Shown: positions 8,180-14,983 of the stretch, one piece after another
Layout of the letters: every line of letters starts with the position of its first letter
Numbering within the stretch: position 1 is the stretch's first letter
NCBI RefSeq assembly: GCF_002482975.1
Contig: NZ_DLHA01000050.1
Span: 124,001 to 188,000 of the forward strand
Length of the DNA stretch: 64,000 bases
Direction of reading: 5' to 3'
Source of the DNA: Flavobacterium sp. UBA7680
Lineage (GTDB): Bacteria; Bacteroidota; Bacteroidia; Flavobacteriales; Flavobacteriaceae
Position numbers and translations under genes: made by a program
Notes under the pieces: generated by a model
Seen by the model: only the letters and a program-made list of their open reading frames with translations
Database searches by the model: none
What the model was told of the DNA's origin: nothing

Positions 8180-9742
8180 ATGCTAAAACTTATCCAAAAA
8201 TTTCTACAAATAAACCGATATTCGGATGTGAAAAACGAGTTTAAAGACTTGTTTCTTTCACACCCTAATTATCCAAGTTTATTTGCGATAACAGATTCGT
8301 TTGATTTGTTGTCGATAGAGAATGCTGCTATAAGAGTTCCAAAGGAACAAATAGTTGATTTACCGACAAACTTTCTGGCTTATTTTAAAGAGGAATTAAT
8401 CTTAGTTGAAAAAGCAAAAGATTTTGTTCGCATCAACACTATAAAAAAAGGTGTTCAAAAAATTTCATACGAGAAATTCCTTCTAGACTGGAATGGGGTA
8501 ATTGTTGCAATCGAACCAAATAATGTAGTGGCAAGAGAAAATTTAAAAGTTGAATTAAACTGGTTAAAATATCTTATACCTTTTATACTTGTAGCTGGGC
8601 TATCATTTTTTTATAGTTCGTACAGTATTTTTAGCACTGTGTTTTTGCTAACATCAGCTTTAGGATTAATTGTGAGTATTTTAATTGTTCAGGAAAAACT
8701 TGGTTTTAAGAACAATCTTATTACGAACTTTTGCAATTTAAGTACAAATTCTTCTTGTAACTCTGTTTTGAGCTTTAGAGAGAATTATGAAAATAGATGG
8801 ATTAGCTTTTCAGACTTACCGCTTTTGTTTTTTGGAGCAAGCTTTATTTCAATATTAGTACAGCCTGCTAACTCGTCAATTTTTGTTGGATTTTTAAGTC
8901 TATTAGCGATTCCAATTATTGTGTCCTCAATTTGGATTCAAAAATTCGAACTTCAAAGATGGTGTGTTATGTGTTTAATGGTTTCATTTTTAATATTTAC
9001 ACAAAGTATAATTTGGTTTTCATCTGACTTATTTACGTTGAGTTTTAGTTTTGGTACCATTTTTCCTTTTTTGTTTTCTTTAATTCTTCTAATACCAATT
9101 GCATTTGTTGTAAAATCAATTGCTAAAGATGTTCTTAATAATGAAAACTCTTTAAAGGAGCTTAAAAAATTCAAAAGAAACTATTCACTGCTAAACTTTT
9201 TATCTAAAAAAGTTTCTCATCAAAATGGATTTGAAGATTTAAGAGGGTTAAATTTTGGAAACAGAAGTGCAGTTGTAAAACTGGCCATAATAATAAGTCC
9301 AAGTTGTGTTCATTGTCATAAAACGTTTCAGGAAGCTTTTGATTTAGTTTTAAAATTTCCGGATAAAATATATTTAAGTGTTTTATTCAATATTAACCCT
9401 GAAAATATAGACAATCCATATAAAGCAGTTGTTGAAAGACTTTTAACGATAAACAGATCAACTCCGGGAAAAACGGTAGAAGCCATTTCAGACTGGCATA
9501 TTAAAAAAATGAGTTTGAAAAAATGGTTGAAAAAATGGAATGTTGACAATGTCAGCATGATGATAAATCAGGAAATAAACAAACAATACGAGTGGTGTTC
9601 TAAAAACAACTTCAATTACACTCCGGTAAAAATTGTTAATGAAAGGTTGTTTCCTAATGAATATGAATTAAGCGAATTGAAATACTTTTTAAACGATTTT
9701 GTCGAGGAAAAAGAAACAACAGTACTAGAAAGAATAGCCTAG
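8180..9742 (+). CDS. C39-like / vitamin K epoxide reductase / thioredoxin fusion protein
   Basis: The 520-residue protein has three parts. Residues 1-115 resemble a C39 peptidase-like domain without the catalytic Cys (SHPNYPSLFAITDSFDLLSI, then SYEKFLLDWNGVIVAIEPN). Residues 130-310 form a multi-pass VKOR domain with NFCNLSTNSSCNSVLSF and the quinone-reactive CxxC in RWCVMCLMV. Residues 345-510 form a thioredoxin-like domain with CxxC in SPSCVHCHKTF. VKOR-thioredoxin fusions make disulfides in the periplasm using quinone. In Bacteroidota this three-part form is found with GG-leader peptide exporters, as here. The gene is followed 43 bases later by a two-cysteine peptide gene, a likely client. 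Family assignment is firm; the client is inferred. Confidence 0.85.
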   Translation: MLKLIQKFLQINRYSDVKNEFKDLFLSHPNYPSLFAITDSFDLLSIENAAIRVPKEQIVDLPTNFLAYFKEELILVEKAKDFVRINTIKKGVQKISYEKFLLDWNGVIVAIEPNNVVARENLKVELNWLKYLIPFILVAGLSFFYSSYSIFSTVFLLTSALGLIVSILIVQEKLGFKNNLITNFCNLSTNSSCNSVLSFRENYENRWISFSDLPLLFFGASFISILVQPANSSIFVGFLSLLAIPIIVSSIWIQKFELQRWCVMCLMVSFLIFTQSIIWFSSDLFTLSFSFGTIFPFLFSLILLIPIAFVVKSIAKDVLNNENSLKELKKFKRNYSLLNFLSKKVSHQNGFEDLRGLNFGNRSAVVKLAIIISPSCVHCHKTFQEAFDLVLKFPDKIYLSVLFNINPENIDNPYKAVVERLLTINRSTPGKTVEAISDWHIKKMSLKKWLKKWNVDNVSMMINQEINKQYEWCSKNNFNYTPVKIVNERLFPNEYELSELKYFLNDFVEEKETTVLERIA

Positions 9743-9785
9743 TTTGACATTTGATAAATTCTCTAACAATTAAAAATTTACAGTT

Positions 9786-9962
9786 ATGCTAAAAAATATA
9801 TTAAATCTGGAAGGAACGCAAGAAATAAGTGCTAGTGAACAAAAAACTATCATTGATATCTTTAGTAAAGAAGTATCATCTAAATGTGATGCAAATTCAA
9901 TAATAGCGTATGATGATTGTACAGATTATTTTTCAGAATTAAATTATTCTGTAGCAATCTAA
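9786..9962 (+). CDS. 58-aa peptide with two cysteines, RiPP-leader-like N-terminus without Gly-Gly
   Basis: The ORF encodes MLKNILNLEGTQEISASEQK at the N-terminus, close to the leader style of Bacteroidota natural-product precursors (hydrophobic LKNILNLEG, then a KxL/SxxEQK segment). The usual GG is missing: the peptide continues TIIDIFSKEVSSKCDANS and then AYDDCTDYFSELNYSVAI. The two Cys (residues 37 and 47) lie 10 apart, and it is 43 bases downstream of the VKOR-thioredoxin gene with no terminator between. I infer an oxidised, possibly disulfide-bonded, exported peptide. An alternative is a small intracellular protein of this operon. No similarity search was possible. Confidence 0.65.
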   Translation: MLKNILNLEGTQEISASEQKTIIDIFSKEVSSKCDANSIIAYDDCTDYFSELNYSVAI

Positions 9963-10097
9963 AAAACTGTACGGTTATTGTTATGTAGAATCCGGCAGAG
10001 AATTTTAAACTGTTTTTTGCTGCCAATTTTTTAAATTATTTAAAGTAATATACAATAAAGCCTTTTTAAAATTTAGTCATGTTTTTTTTAATTTGTA

Positions 10098-10250
10098 GGC
10101 GCTCGATCGTGGAACATTGAGCAATTTATCCCAACATTGATGATTGGTGTCGGGATTCTCAGGATAATTGGTCACTTGGGTCGGTTTTATTTGGTTAGGG
10201 CTGATCAAGTGCCATCTCCTAGAGAAATTGGTATTACTAAAATATATTGA
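10098..10250 (+). other. GC-richer unexplained island before a terminator; possible short ORF 10140-10250
   Basis: The 318-base spacer from 9963 to 10280 starts AT-rich, with a weak GGCAG/CTGCC hairpin at 9994-10024. From about 10098 to 10235 it becomes clearly richer in G and C than anything nearby. One plus frame is open through it and includes a 36-codon ORF (ATG 10140 to TGA 10250, beginning MIGVGILRIIGHLGRF), which stops 10 bases before a strong terminator. The minus strand is also open here. It contains the direct repeat AACATTGA (twice) and the inverted pair CACTTG/CAAGTG. It could be a short gene, a structured RNA or a remnant of a lost element; I cannot decide. Confidence 0.35.
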
Positions 10251-10259
10251 ATATTTAGT

Positions 10260-10291
10260 AGAGAGGAAATTTTTTCCTCTCTATTTTTTTT
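10260..10291 (+). terminator. Strong rho-independent terminator
   Basis: The arms AGAGAGGAAA (10260-10269) and TTTCCTCTCT (10273-10282) pair perfectly and are followed by ATTTTTTTT on the plus strand. The stop codon of the minus-strand regulator (10281-10283) lies in the stem. Because the U-tract is on the plus strand, some plus-strand transcript must end here, either from the VKOR/peptide operon or from the island just upstream. Confidence 0.8.
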
Positions 10292-10631
10292 GTCCTTTTG
10301 TCATTATTGTTTTTTTTACTAATTCCTTTAGTAAAAAGTTTTCTTCTTCTAGCTTTTGAGTATATCTAATGATCATTTCAATAACATTGAGGTTAGTTAT
10401 ATGATCATATTCATGATTATTTGGTAACTCTTTAGTTTTTCTTTTGAGGACTTCTATGTCTTTATCTAAAATTTTAGCAAAGCTTGCCCATTCGTTTTCG
10501 CGTATACGTGAAATTCCTCTTTCTTTTTTAGAATAAGTCGTTTGTTCCATAGCAAGCATTTCTGCCATTTCCTTTTGTGTTAGACCTTTCTCTTTTCTGG
10601 CTTTTATTAAATTTTCATGTTCCATCTGCAT
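10281..10631 (-). CDS. XRE-family helix-turn-helix regulator
   Basis: The 116-residue protein has an N-terminal HTH_3/XRE domain (LIKARKEKGLTQKEMAEML, then EQTTYSKKERGISRI) and a C-terminal helical, probably dimerising, segment (IIRYTQKLEEENFLLKELVKK). ATG at 10631 or 10625 could both start it. It is divergent from the grasp-with-spasm operon across a 231-base spacer that contains phased CCTA repeats, so it is the obvious local repressor or activator of that operon. The stop codon lies in the stem of a plus-strand terminator. The DNA here is noticeably more AT-rich than the housekeeping genes. Confidence 0.85.
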   Translation of the reverse strand: MQMEHENLIKARKEKGLTQKEMAEMLAMEQTTYSKKERGISRIRENEWASFAKILDKDIEVLKRKTKELPNNHEYDHITNLNVIEMIIRYTQKLEEENFLLKELVKKTIMTKGQKK

Positions 10632-10689
10632 ATAAAATAAAAGCTAATATACAGTTATTTCTTAATAAATTTAGAATATTTTTTTTGAA

Positions 10690-10721
10690 TTTCCTAAAAA
10701 TAGCCTAAAAATTTCCTACAA
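10690..10721. promoter_or_regulatory. Three helically phased CCTA repeats, candidate operator
   Basis: CCTA occurs at 10693, 10704 and 10715, exactly 11 bases apart, inside the related units TTTCCTAAAAA, AGCCTAAAAA and TTTCCTACAAA. One turn of DNA separates the copies, so bound proteins would lie on one face. The array is about 60 bases upstream of the XRE regulator start and 140 upstream of the precursor gene, which suits an autoregulated divergent promoter. Binding is inferred. Confidence 0.4.
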
Positions 10722-10862
10722 AAAATGATTGTGTAATTTTTATTTTAATGAATTTTGAAAAGTAAAATTTTTCTCAAAATTTCAATCATAACTTATGCGC
10801 AAAGTATATGATTAACTTGAGATTGTTTTCCAAAATATTAATAATATAAATAAAAAGAATCA

Positions 10863-10988
10863 TGAAAAAATTAGAAAATTTCGAATGCGAAAAAGTGGAA
10901 ATTAAAACTATCTATGGTGGAAAAGAACCTTCTATGACTATTGTTTATCAAGGGACAGAAGTTTGTGACGTTCATACTGACTACTAAA
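10863..10988 (+). CDS. gwsA: 41-aa precursor peptide of the grasp-with-spasm RiPP system
   Basis: The ORF encodes MKKLENFECEKVEIKTIYGG followed by a 21-residue core that starts KEPSMTIVYQGTEVC and ends DVHTDY. The leader has the MKKLxNFE start and terminal Gly-Gly common to Bacteroidota natural-product precursors. The core offers Ser, Thr and Tyr hydroxyls and Glu/Asp carboxylates, the partners joined by graspetide ATP-grasp ligases, plus one Cys. The gene lies 58 bases before an ATP-grasp maturase, with a hairpin terminator between them. It is too short for routine prediction. The system assignment rests on gene order; the symbol follows the GwsA naming and is tentative. Confidence 0.8.
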
Positions 10989-11002
10989 CTAAATTGAAAA
11001 TT

Positions 11003-11036
11003 AAAGTCCGGTATTTTTTATACTGGACTTTTTTTA
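11003..11036 (+). terminator. Intra-operon terminator/attenuator between precursor and maturase genes
   Basis: The arms AAAGTCCGGTAT (11003-11014) and ATACTGGACTTT (11020-11031) pair over 12 bases with one G-U, and a run of T follows to 11035. It lies between the precursor stop (10988) and the ATP-grasp start (11047). Partial read-through would make much precursor mRNA and little enzyme mRNA. Confidence 0.75.
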
Positions 11037-11046
11037 AAGAATTGAT

Positions 11047-12015
11047 ATGATCTTGATATTAAGTACCCCTACCGACTATGATACAAATGGTGTTATTGAA
11101 TGGTTAACATATAATAAGACACCTTTTTTTAGATTAAATGATGAAGATTTAATGCAAGGTATAACCAGTTTTTATCATAATCCAAAGGACTTATCACAAA
11201 CTTATTTCGAACACTATTCCCAAAAAGTATTTCTAAAAGATGTAAAGCTTGTGTGGTATCGCAAATTTGGTTTTTTGATTGATTACGAAAGGAAATTAGG
11301 AGTAAATAATGATCTTCTAGATTATATGTATGCAGAGTTTAGAAATATTCATAACCTAATTCTAAATTTATTAAAGGATAAAAAGATATTATGTAAAAAA
11401 CCTTCTGTTTTCTCTAAAATTGAAATTCTAAATCAAGCAAACAAAATAGGGCTCAATATTCCTAAAACCTTAATTACTAACGACAAATTAAAATTAATAG
11501 AATTTTATCACCAGAATAACAAATCAATTATTACAAAATCTATTGGTGAGGCTAGACACGTAAAATATAAAAATAATGTATTTACTCTAGCTACTCATAC
11601 AATAAAAAACATTGAACTATTGCCCCTCAACTTTTCTCCTTCCTTATTTCAGGAATATATTGATAAAGAAATTGAAATTAGAGTTTTTTATTTAGATAAG
11701 AAATGTTATTCGATGGCAATTTTTTCTCAGAATAATGAAAAAACTAAATTAGATTTTAGAAATTATGATGACAAAAATCCAAATAGATTTGTTCCATATA
11801 AATTACCTGAAATGCAGGAAAAGATAATAACAACTTTTATGGAAAGTATTGGTTTGAATACTGGTTCCTTAGATTTGATTAAATCTGTAGTTGATGGAAA
11901 ATTTTATTTTTTAGAAGTTAATCCATTCGGACAATTTGGAATGACTAGTAAACCATGCAATTATAATCTACACAAGAAAGTTGCTGACTTTTTAATTAAA
12001 AATACTAATGATTAA
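11047..12015 (+). CDS. gwsG: ATP-grasp peptide maturase of the grasp-with-spasm system
   Basis: The 322-residue protein opens MILILSTPTDYDTNGVIEWL, typical of RiPP ATP-grasp ligases (MvdD/GwsG type). The ATP-grasp core carries KPSVFSKIEILNQANKIGL, a nucleotide-contact strand SIITKSIGEAR, the metal/ATP segment FQEYIDKEIEIRVFYLDKK, and the C-terminal metal-binding motif GKFYFLEVNPFGQFG. Such enzymes phosphorylate Asp or Glu side chains of the precursor core and form ester or amide crosslinks. It sits behind the precursor's terminator and overlaps the next small gene (ATG at 12008). Identity as the GwsG-type maturase is well supported by the SPASM neighbour; which residues it crosslinks is unknown. 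Confidence 0.88.
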   Translation: MILILSTPTDYDTNGVIEWLTYNKTPFFRLNDEDLMQGITSFYHNPKDLSQTYFEHYSQKVFLKDVKLVWYRKFGFLIDYERKLGVNNDLLDYMYAEFRNIHNLILNLLKDKKILCKKPSVFSKIEILNQANKIGLNIPKTLITNDKLKLIEFYHQNNKSIITKSIGEARHVKYKNNVFTLATHTIKNIELLPLNFSPSLFQEYIDKEIEIRVFYLDKKCYSMAIFSQNNEKTKLDFRNYDDKNPNRFVPYKLPEMQEKIITTFMESIGLNTGSLDLIKSVVDGKFYFLEVNPFGQFGMTSKPCNYNLHKKVADFLIKNTND

Positions 12016-12223
12016 AGTAAAAGAATTAGTTGAAACTAATATAGAAATGCCTTTGCCTATCATAATGGAATTTTCAGAAGTGTTTGATTATCAGCCTAGG
12101 GTTAAACAAAATCCCTCAGAAAATTATCATGTCGAATCAAGATATTATCAAACATCCAAATTAAGCTGTAAATCATCCTCTAAACCTTTGTATGTTAAAA
12201 AGAATGGAAAGTTATCAATTTAA
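12008..12223 (+). CDS. 71-aa uncharacterised protein coupled to the maturase genes
   Basis: The start codon overlaps the last codons of the ATP-grasp gene and the 3' end overlaps the SPASM gene start by 32 bases, so it is translated as part of the maturation operon. The sequence (MIKVKELVETNIEMPLPIIM, then FSEVFDYQPRVKQNPSENYH) shows no motif I recognise, no signal peptide, no membrane segment and one Cys. It could be a partner chaperone or leader-binding protein for the two maturases, or a second substrate. The coupled overlaps on both sides argue that it is real. Confidence 0.65.
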   Translation: MIKVKELVETNIEMPLPIIMEFSEVFDYQPRVKQNPSENYHVESRYYQTSKLSCKSSSKPLYVKKNGKLSI

Positions 12224-13208
12224 ATTATTTCAATGCTGTATACCGGTAAAAGGGATAAAAAATGGAATTATTGTTGATTTCCAAAGAAAAATTATTCATA
12301 AAGTGCCAAATCAGATAATAGATATTATAGAAGAATATTCACAGAAAAATATTTACGATCTGTTTGCGGATTATAATGCCAGTAAGAAAATATTAAAATC
12401 ATACATAAGATATTTTTTGGATAATGAGTTGATAATTTTATCAAATGAAATTAGCGCTTATCCTGCTATAAGTAATGATTTTTTTAATCCCGTTATCCTT
12501 GATAATATTTGTATTGAAATTGAAAAGGAATCTATTTATTTGGATAATTTTCTTAGACTCGAAGTTAATAAATTAGGTTTAAATTCTATAAAAATCATTT
12601 TAATAAATAATGATATTGAAAGTCTCATTAAGGTTCTAGACATTTTGGAAGATTCAAAAATAAAGGCAATTGCTTTGTATTTAGAATATAATGAAGAGAT
12701 TTTATTGCAATTAGAATTAATTATAAAAGATAACCCAAGAATTTTAGATGTTGTGTTTTATAATTTTAATGACCAAATAGAAAACTATAATTCTAGTGAA
12801 AAATTGAGCTTTGAAAAATCACCAATTGAAGAAGTACTATACGGAAAGACAATAGAAAATCTAAATAGTTTTGTTTTAGATATTGATTTATACAATGAAG
12901 CATTAAAATATAATTTAATGTTTAATAAAACTTTATTTATAGATTCTTTAGGGAATATAAAAAAGTATAAAGAAGATTTAAATATATACGGAAACATTCA
13001 AAAAGACGAAATAAATGAAATAATGTTAGAGCAAGATTTCAATTTGTTTTGGAGAGTAAGTAAAGATCAAATTGATGTTTGTAAAGATTGCGAATTTCGT
13101 TATATCTGTCCGGATAATAGAATACCATATAAAGTGGATTCAGAAGAACTCAGTTATAAATTTAAAACAACATGTAATTATGACCCCTATCAAGGTAAAT
13201 GGAATTAA
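12192..13208 (+). CDS. gwsS: SPASM-domain peptide maturase of the grasp-with-spasm system
   Basis: The 338-residue protein ends in a SPASM-like cysteine cluster (DVCKDCEFRYICPDN, then a further Cys in KTTCNYDPY), which binds an auxiliary iron-sulfur cluster in peptide-modifying radical SAM enzymes. The CX3CX2C radical-SAM motif is absent from the whole protein: the only N-terminal Cys residues are the adjacent pair in LFQCCIPVKG. The middle resembles a degenerate TIM-barrel. Haft-type 'grasp-with-spasm' systems pair exactly such a protein with the ATP-grasp enzyme. Starts at ATG 12192 or 12204 are both possible. It overlaps the following lipoprotein gene by 29 bases. Its chemistry is unknown. 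Confidence 0.85.
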   Translation: MLKRMESYQFKLFQCCIPVKGIKNGIIVDFQRKIIHKVPNQIIDIIEEYSQKNIYDLFADYNASKKILKSYIRYFLDNELIILSNEISAYPAISNDFFNPVILDNICIEIEKESIYLDNFLRLEVNKLGLNSIKIILINNDIESLIKVLDILEDSKIKAIALYLEYNEEILLQLELIIKDNPRILDVVFYNFNDQIENYNSSEKLSFEKSPIEEVLYGKTIENLNSFVLDIDLYNEALKYNLMFNKTLFIDSLGNIKKYKEDLNIYGNIQKDEINEIMLEQDFNLFWRVSKDQIDVCKDCEFRYICPDNRIPYKVDSEELSYKFKTTCNYDPYQGKWN

Positions 13209-14844
13209 TAATTTAGCTAAATTTTTTATTTTAATAATTTTTTTATTTCTTATCATGGGATGTAAAACCATAAAACAAGAAATTATTAGTCATAATTATA
13301 TTATAGGTGAAAAAAATAAAGGGGATTTATTTTATAACAACTCAATTGATGTTTCAATTGATTTTTTAGGAAATACTATTTATGATGATCTTTCTAAGGT
13401 AAAAAAAAGTGAACTTAAAAATGAATTGAGAGATATTAAGGAAGTTTCTGTTGATAATTTAATATTGCACAGTAAAAAAACAGATAATGAAATTGACATG
13501 TACTATTTTTTTGAAAAAGTCGAAAATCCAATTGATACATTATCACATGAAAGACTTATAAAAAATGATATTATAAATGGAGTAGCGATATGTGAAAAAC
13601 AAAAAGGCGAAAAAAAAATAATTTGTCTTACAAAATCTTTGAAAGATAGAGGAAATGTTTTGAAAATAAACAATGAAAATATGCAAAGAGTTTATTTAGA
13701 TTCGACTAATTTAAAAAAAATTACGTCTTTTAATATTTTTAATTATTATACGAATAATTGTATAAACTTTCTTCAAGGAAGGGATAAGTTGCAAAAAGCG
13801 CCATTTACAAATCCTAAAAGAAGTATTTGGAAAAAGACATTCATTATGACTCTTAATTCTTTTATGTCAAATAATAAAGAATATAATGAATTGATAAGTA
13901 ATCATGAGAATGAAAAAGATCACTTTGATAAAACAATAAAGCTTGCTTTATCACTAAAGGAGGTTAAAAAAAATGATTCTGTTTTTACATCAATTTCAGA
14001 ACTGGCAAAAAATAATCAAGTTATTATGCTTAATGAAGGTCATTTTTATCCAAAACATAGATTATTTGCGATGCAGCTTTTAGATATTTTAAAACAAAAC
14101 GGATTTACATATTTATCAATTGAAGCATTTACTCCTAATAGAGAAGGAGATACTACAATTATCCCTAACTCTAAAAATGGTCTATATACTAAAGAACCTT
14201 ATTTTGGACATTTTGTAAGAAAAGCAAAAAAAATGGGATTTAATATTTTAGGTCACGAAAATTATGATAATAGTATTGACAGGGAGATTGGGCAGGCAAA
14301 AAATATAATGAAAATATTAGAAAATGATCCAAAAGCAAAAATATTTGTTTATGCCGGCCATGGACATATTGAAAAAGAAGGAAAAAAACGCCTCATGGCA
14401 AGCTATTTTAGAGAATTTTCTAAAATAAATCCTATTACAATCAACCAAGAAGCACTAATTAGTAAAACAAAAGAAAATCTTGTTTTAATCCCTAAATCAG
14501 TTTTTGAGAAGGACACTTTAATGAAATCCAGTGCAGATTATTTTGTAATAAATAATCTAGAAACAAATTTAACTAGGGTTTATCCTGATAAAGCTTTCAA
14601 AACAGTTTTTGTTCAAAACAATGACTTTAAAAATTTTAGTAAAGAAGAATTGTTACTAGAAATTTACAATGGAAATGAATATGAACAAACCAAGAATACA
14701 GATTTATTAGTTCCTATTTATGCATCGCTTGTGGAGCCAAAAGGAAATAAGATTGAGTTTAGTTTTCCAGTAGGTAAATATCATGTTGTGATAAAATCAG
14801 TAAATAATCAACGATTTCAATTTGACAATTTTGAAGTTAAATAG
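13180..14844 (+). CDS. Lipoprotein with a Tiki/EreA/ChaN-like domain in the RiPP operon
   Basis: I start at ATG 13180, because the earlier in-frame ATG at 13072 would put a non-secretory stretch ahead of a clear lipoprotein signal (KFFILIIFLFLIMGCKT). Residues 30-260 are unrecognised and Lys/Asn-rich. From about 275 a domain with VIMLNEGHFYPKHRLFAMQL, YLSIEAFTPN, ILGHENYD and FVYAGHGHIEK follows. The GEGH-like NEGH and later paired His residues match the Tiki/TraB/ChaN/erythromycin-esterase superfamily, whose members are metal-dependent hydrolases or haem-binding proteins. A C-terminal domain of about 110 residues follows. The gene overlaps gwsS by 29 bases. It could process, bind or give immunity to the exported peptide; this is inference. 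Confidence 0.7.
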   Translation: MTPIKVNGINNLAKFFILIIFLFLIMGCKTIKQEIISHNYIIGEKNKGDLFYNNSIDVSIDFLGNTIYDDLSKVKKSELKNELRDIKEVSVDNLILHSKKTDNEIDMYYFFEKVENPIDTLSHERLIKNDIINGVAICEKQKGEKKIICLTKSLKDRGNVLKINNENMQRVYLDSTNLKKITSFNIFNYYTNNCINFLQGRDKLQKAPFTNPKRSIWKKTFIMTLNSFMSNNKEYNELISNHENEKDHFDKTIKLALSLKEVKKNDSVFTSISELAKNNQVIMLNEGHFYPKHRLFAMQLLDILKQNGFTYLSIEAFTPNREGDTTIIPNSKNGLYTKEPYFGHFVRKAKKMGFNILGHENYDNSIDREIGQAKNIMKILENDPKAKIFVYAGHGHIEKEGKKRLMASYFREFSKINPITINQEALISKTKENLVLIPKSVFEKDTLMKSSADYFVINNLETNLTRVYPDKAFKTVFVQNNDFKNFSKEELLLEIYNGNEYEQTKNTDLLVPIYASLVEPKGNKIEFSFPVGKYHVVIKSVNNQRFQFDNFEVK

Positions 14845-14983
14845 TTTTTTATATAAAAAATAAATATTTACCCCATTGAAAAGTTATTTTTATAGAGGCT
14901 TTAAGGTGGTTGATTTTAACAATTGTCTAAATATTTAAGAATTTTTATATAATATTGCTGTAAAATAAACCCAAATATCAGAA

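Noticed and set aside
10168..10359. 63-codon plus-strand ORF across the GC island and terminator
   Set aside because: Its second half is the antisense of the XRE regulator gene and runs through a strong terminator; the product is a random hydrophobic sequence.
13072..13179. Upstream extension of the Tiki/EreA-like lipoprotein to ATG 13072
   Set aside because: It would bury the lipoprotein signal 60 residues inside the protein and lies wholly antiphase in the conserved SPASM cysteine region; ATG 13180 gives a normal signal.
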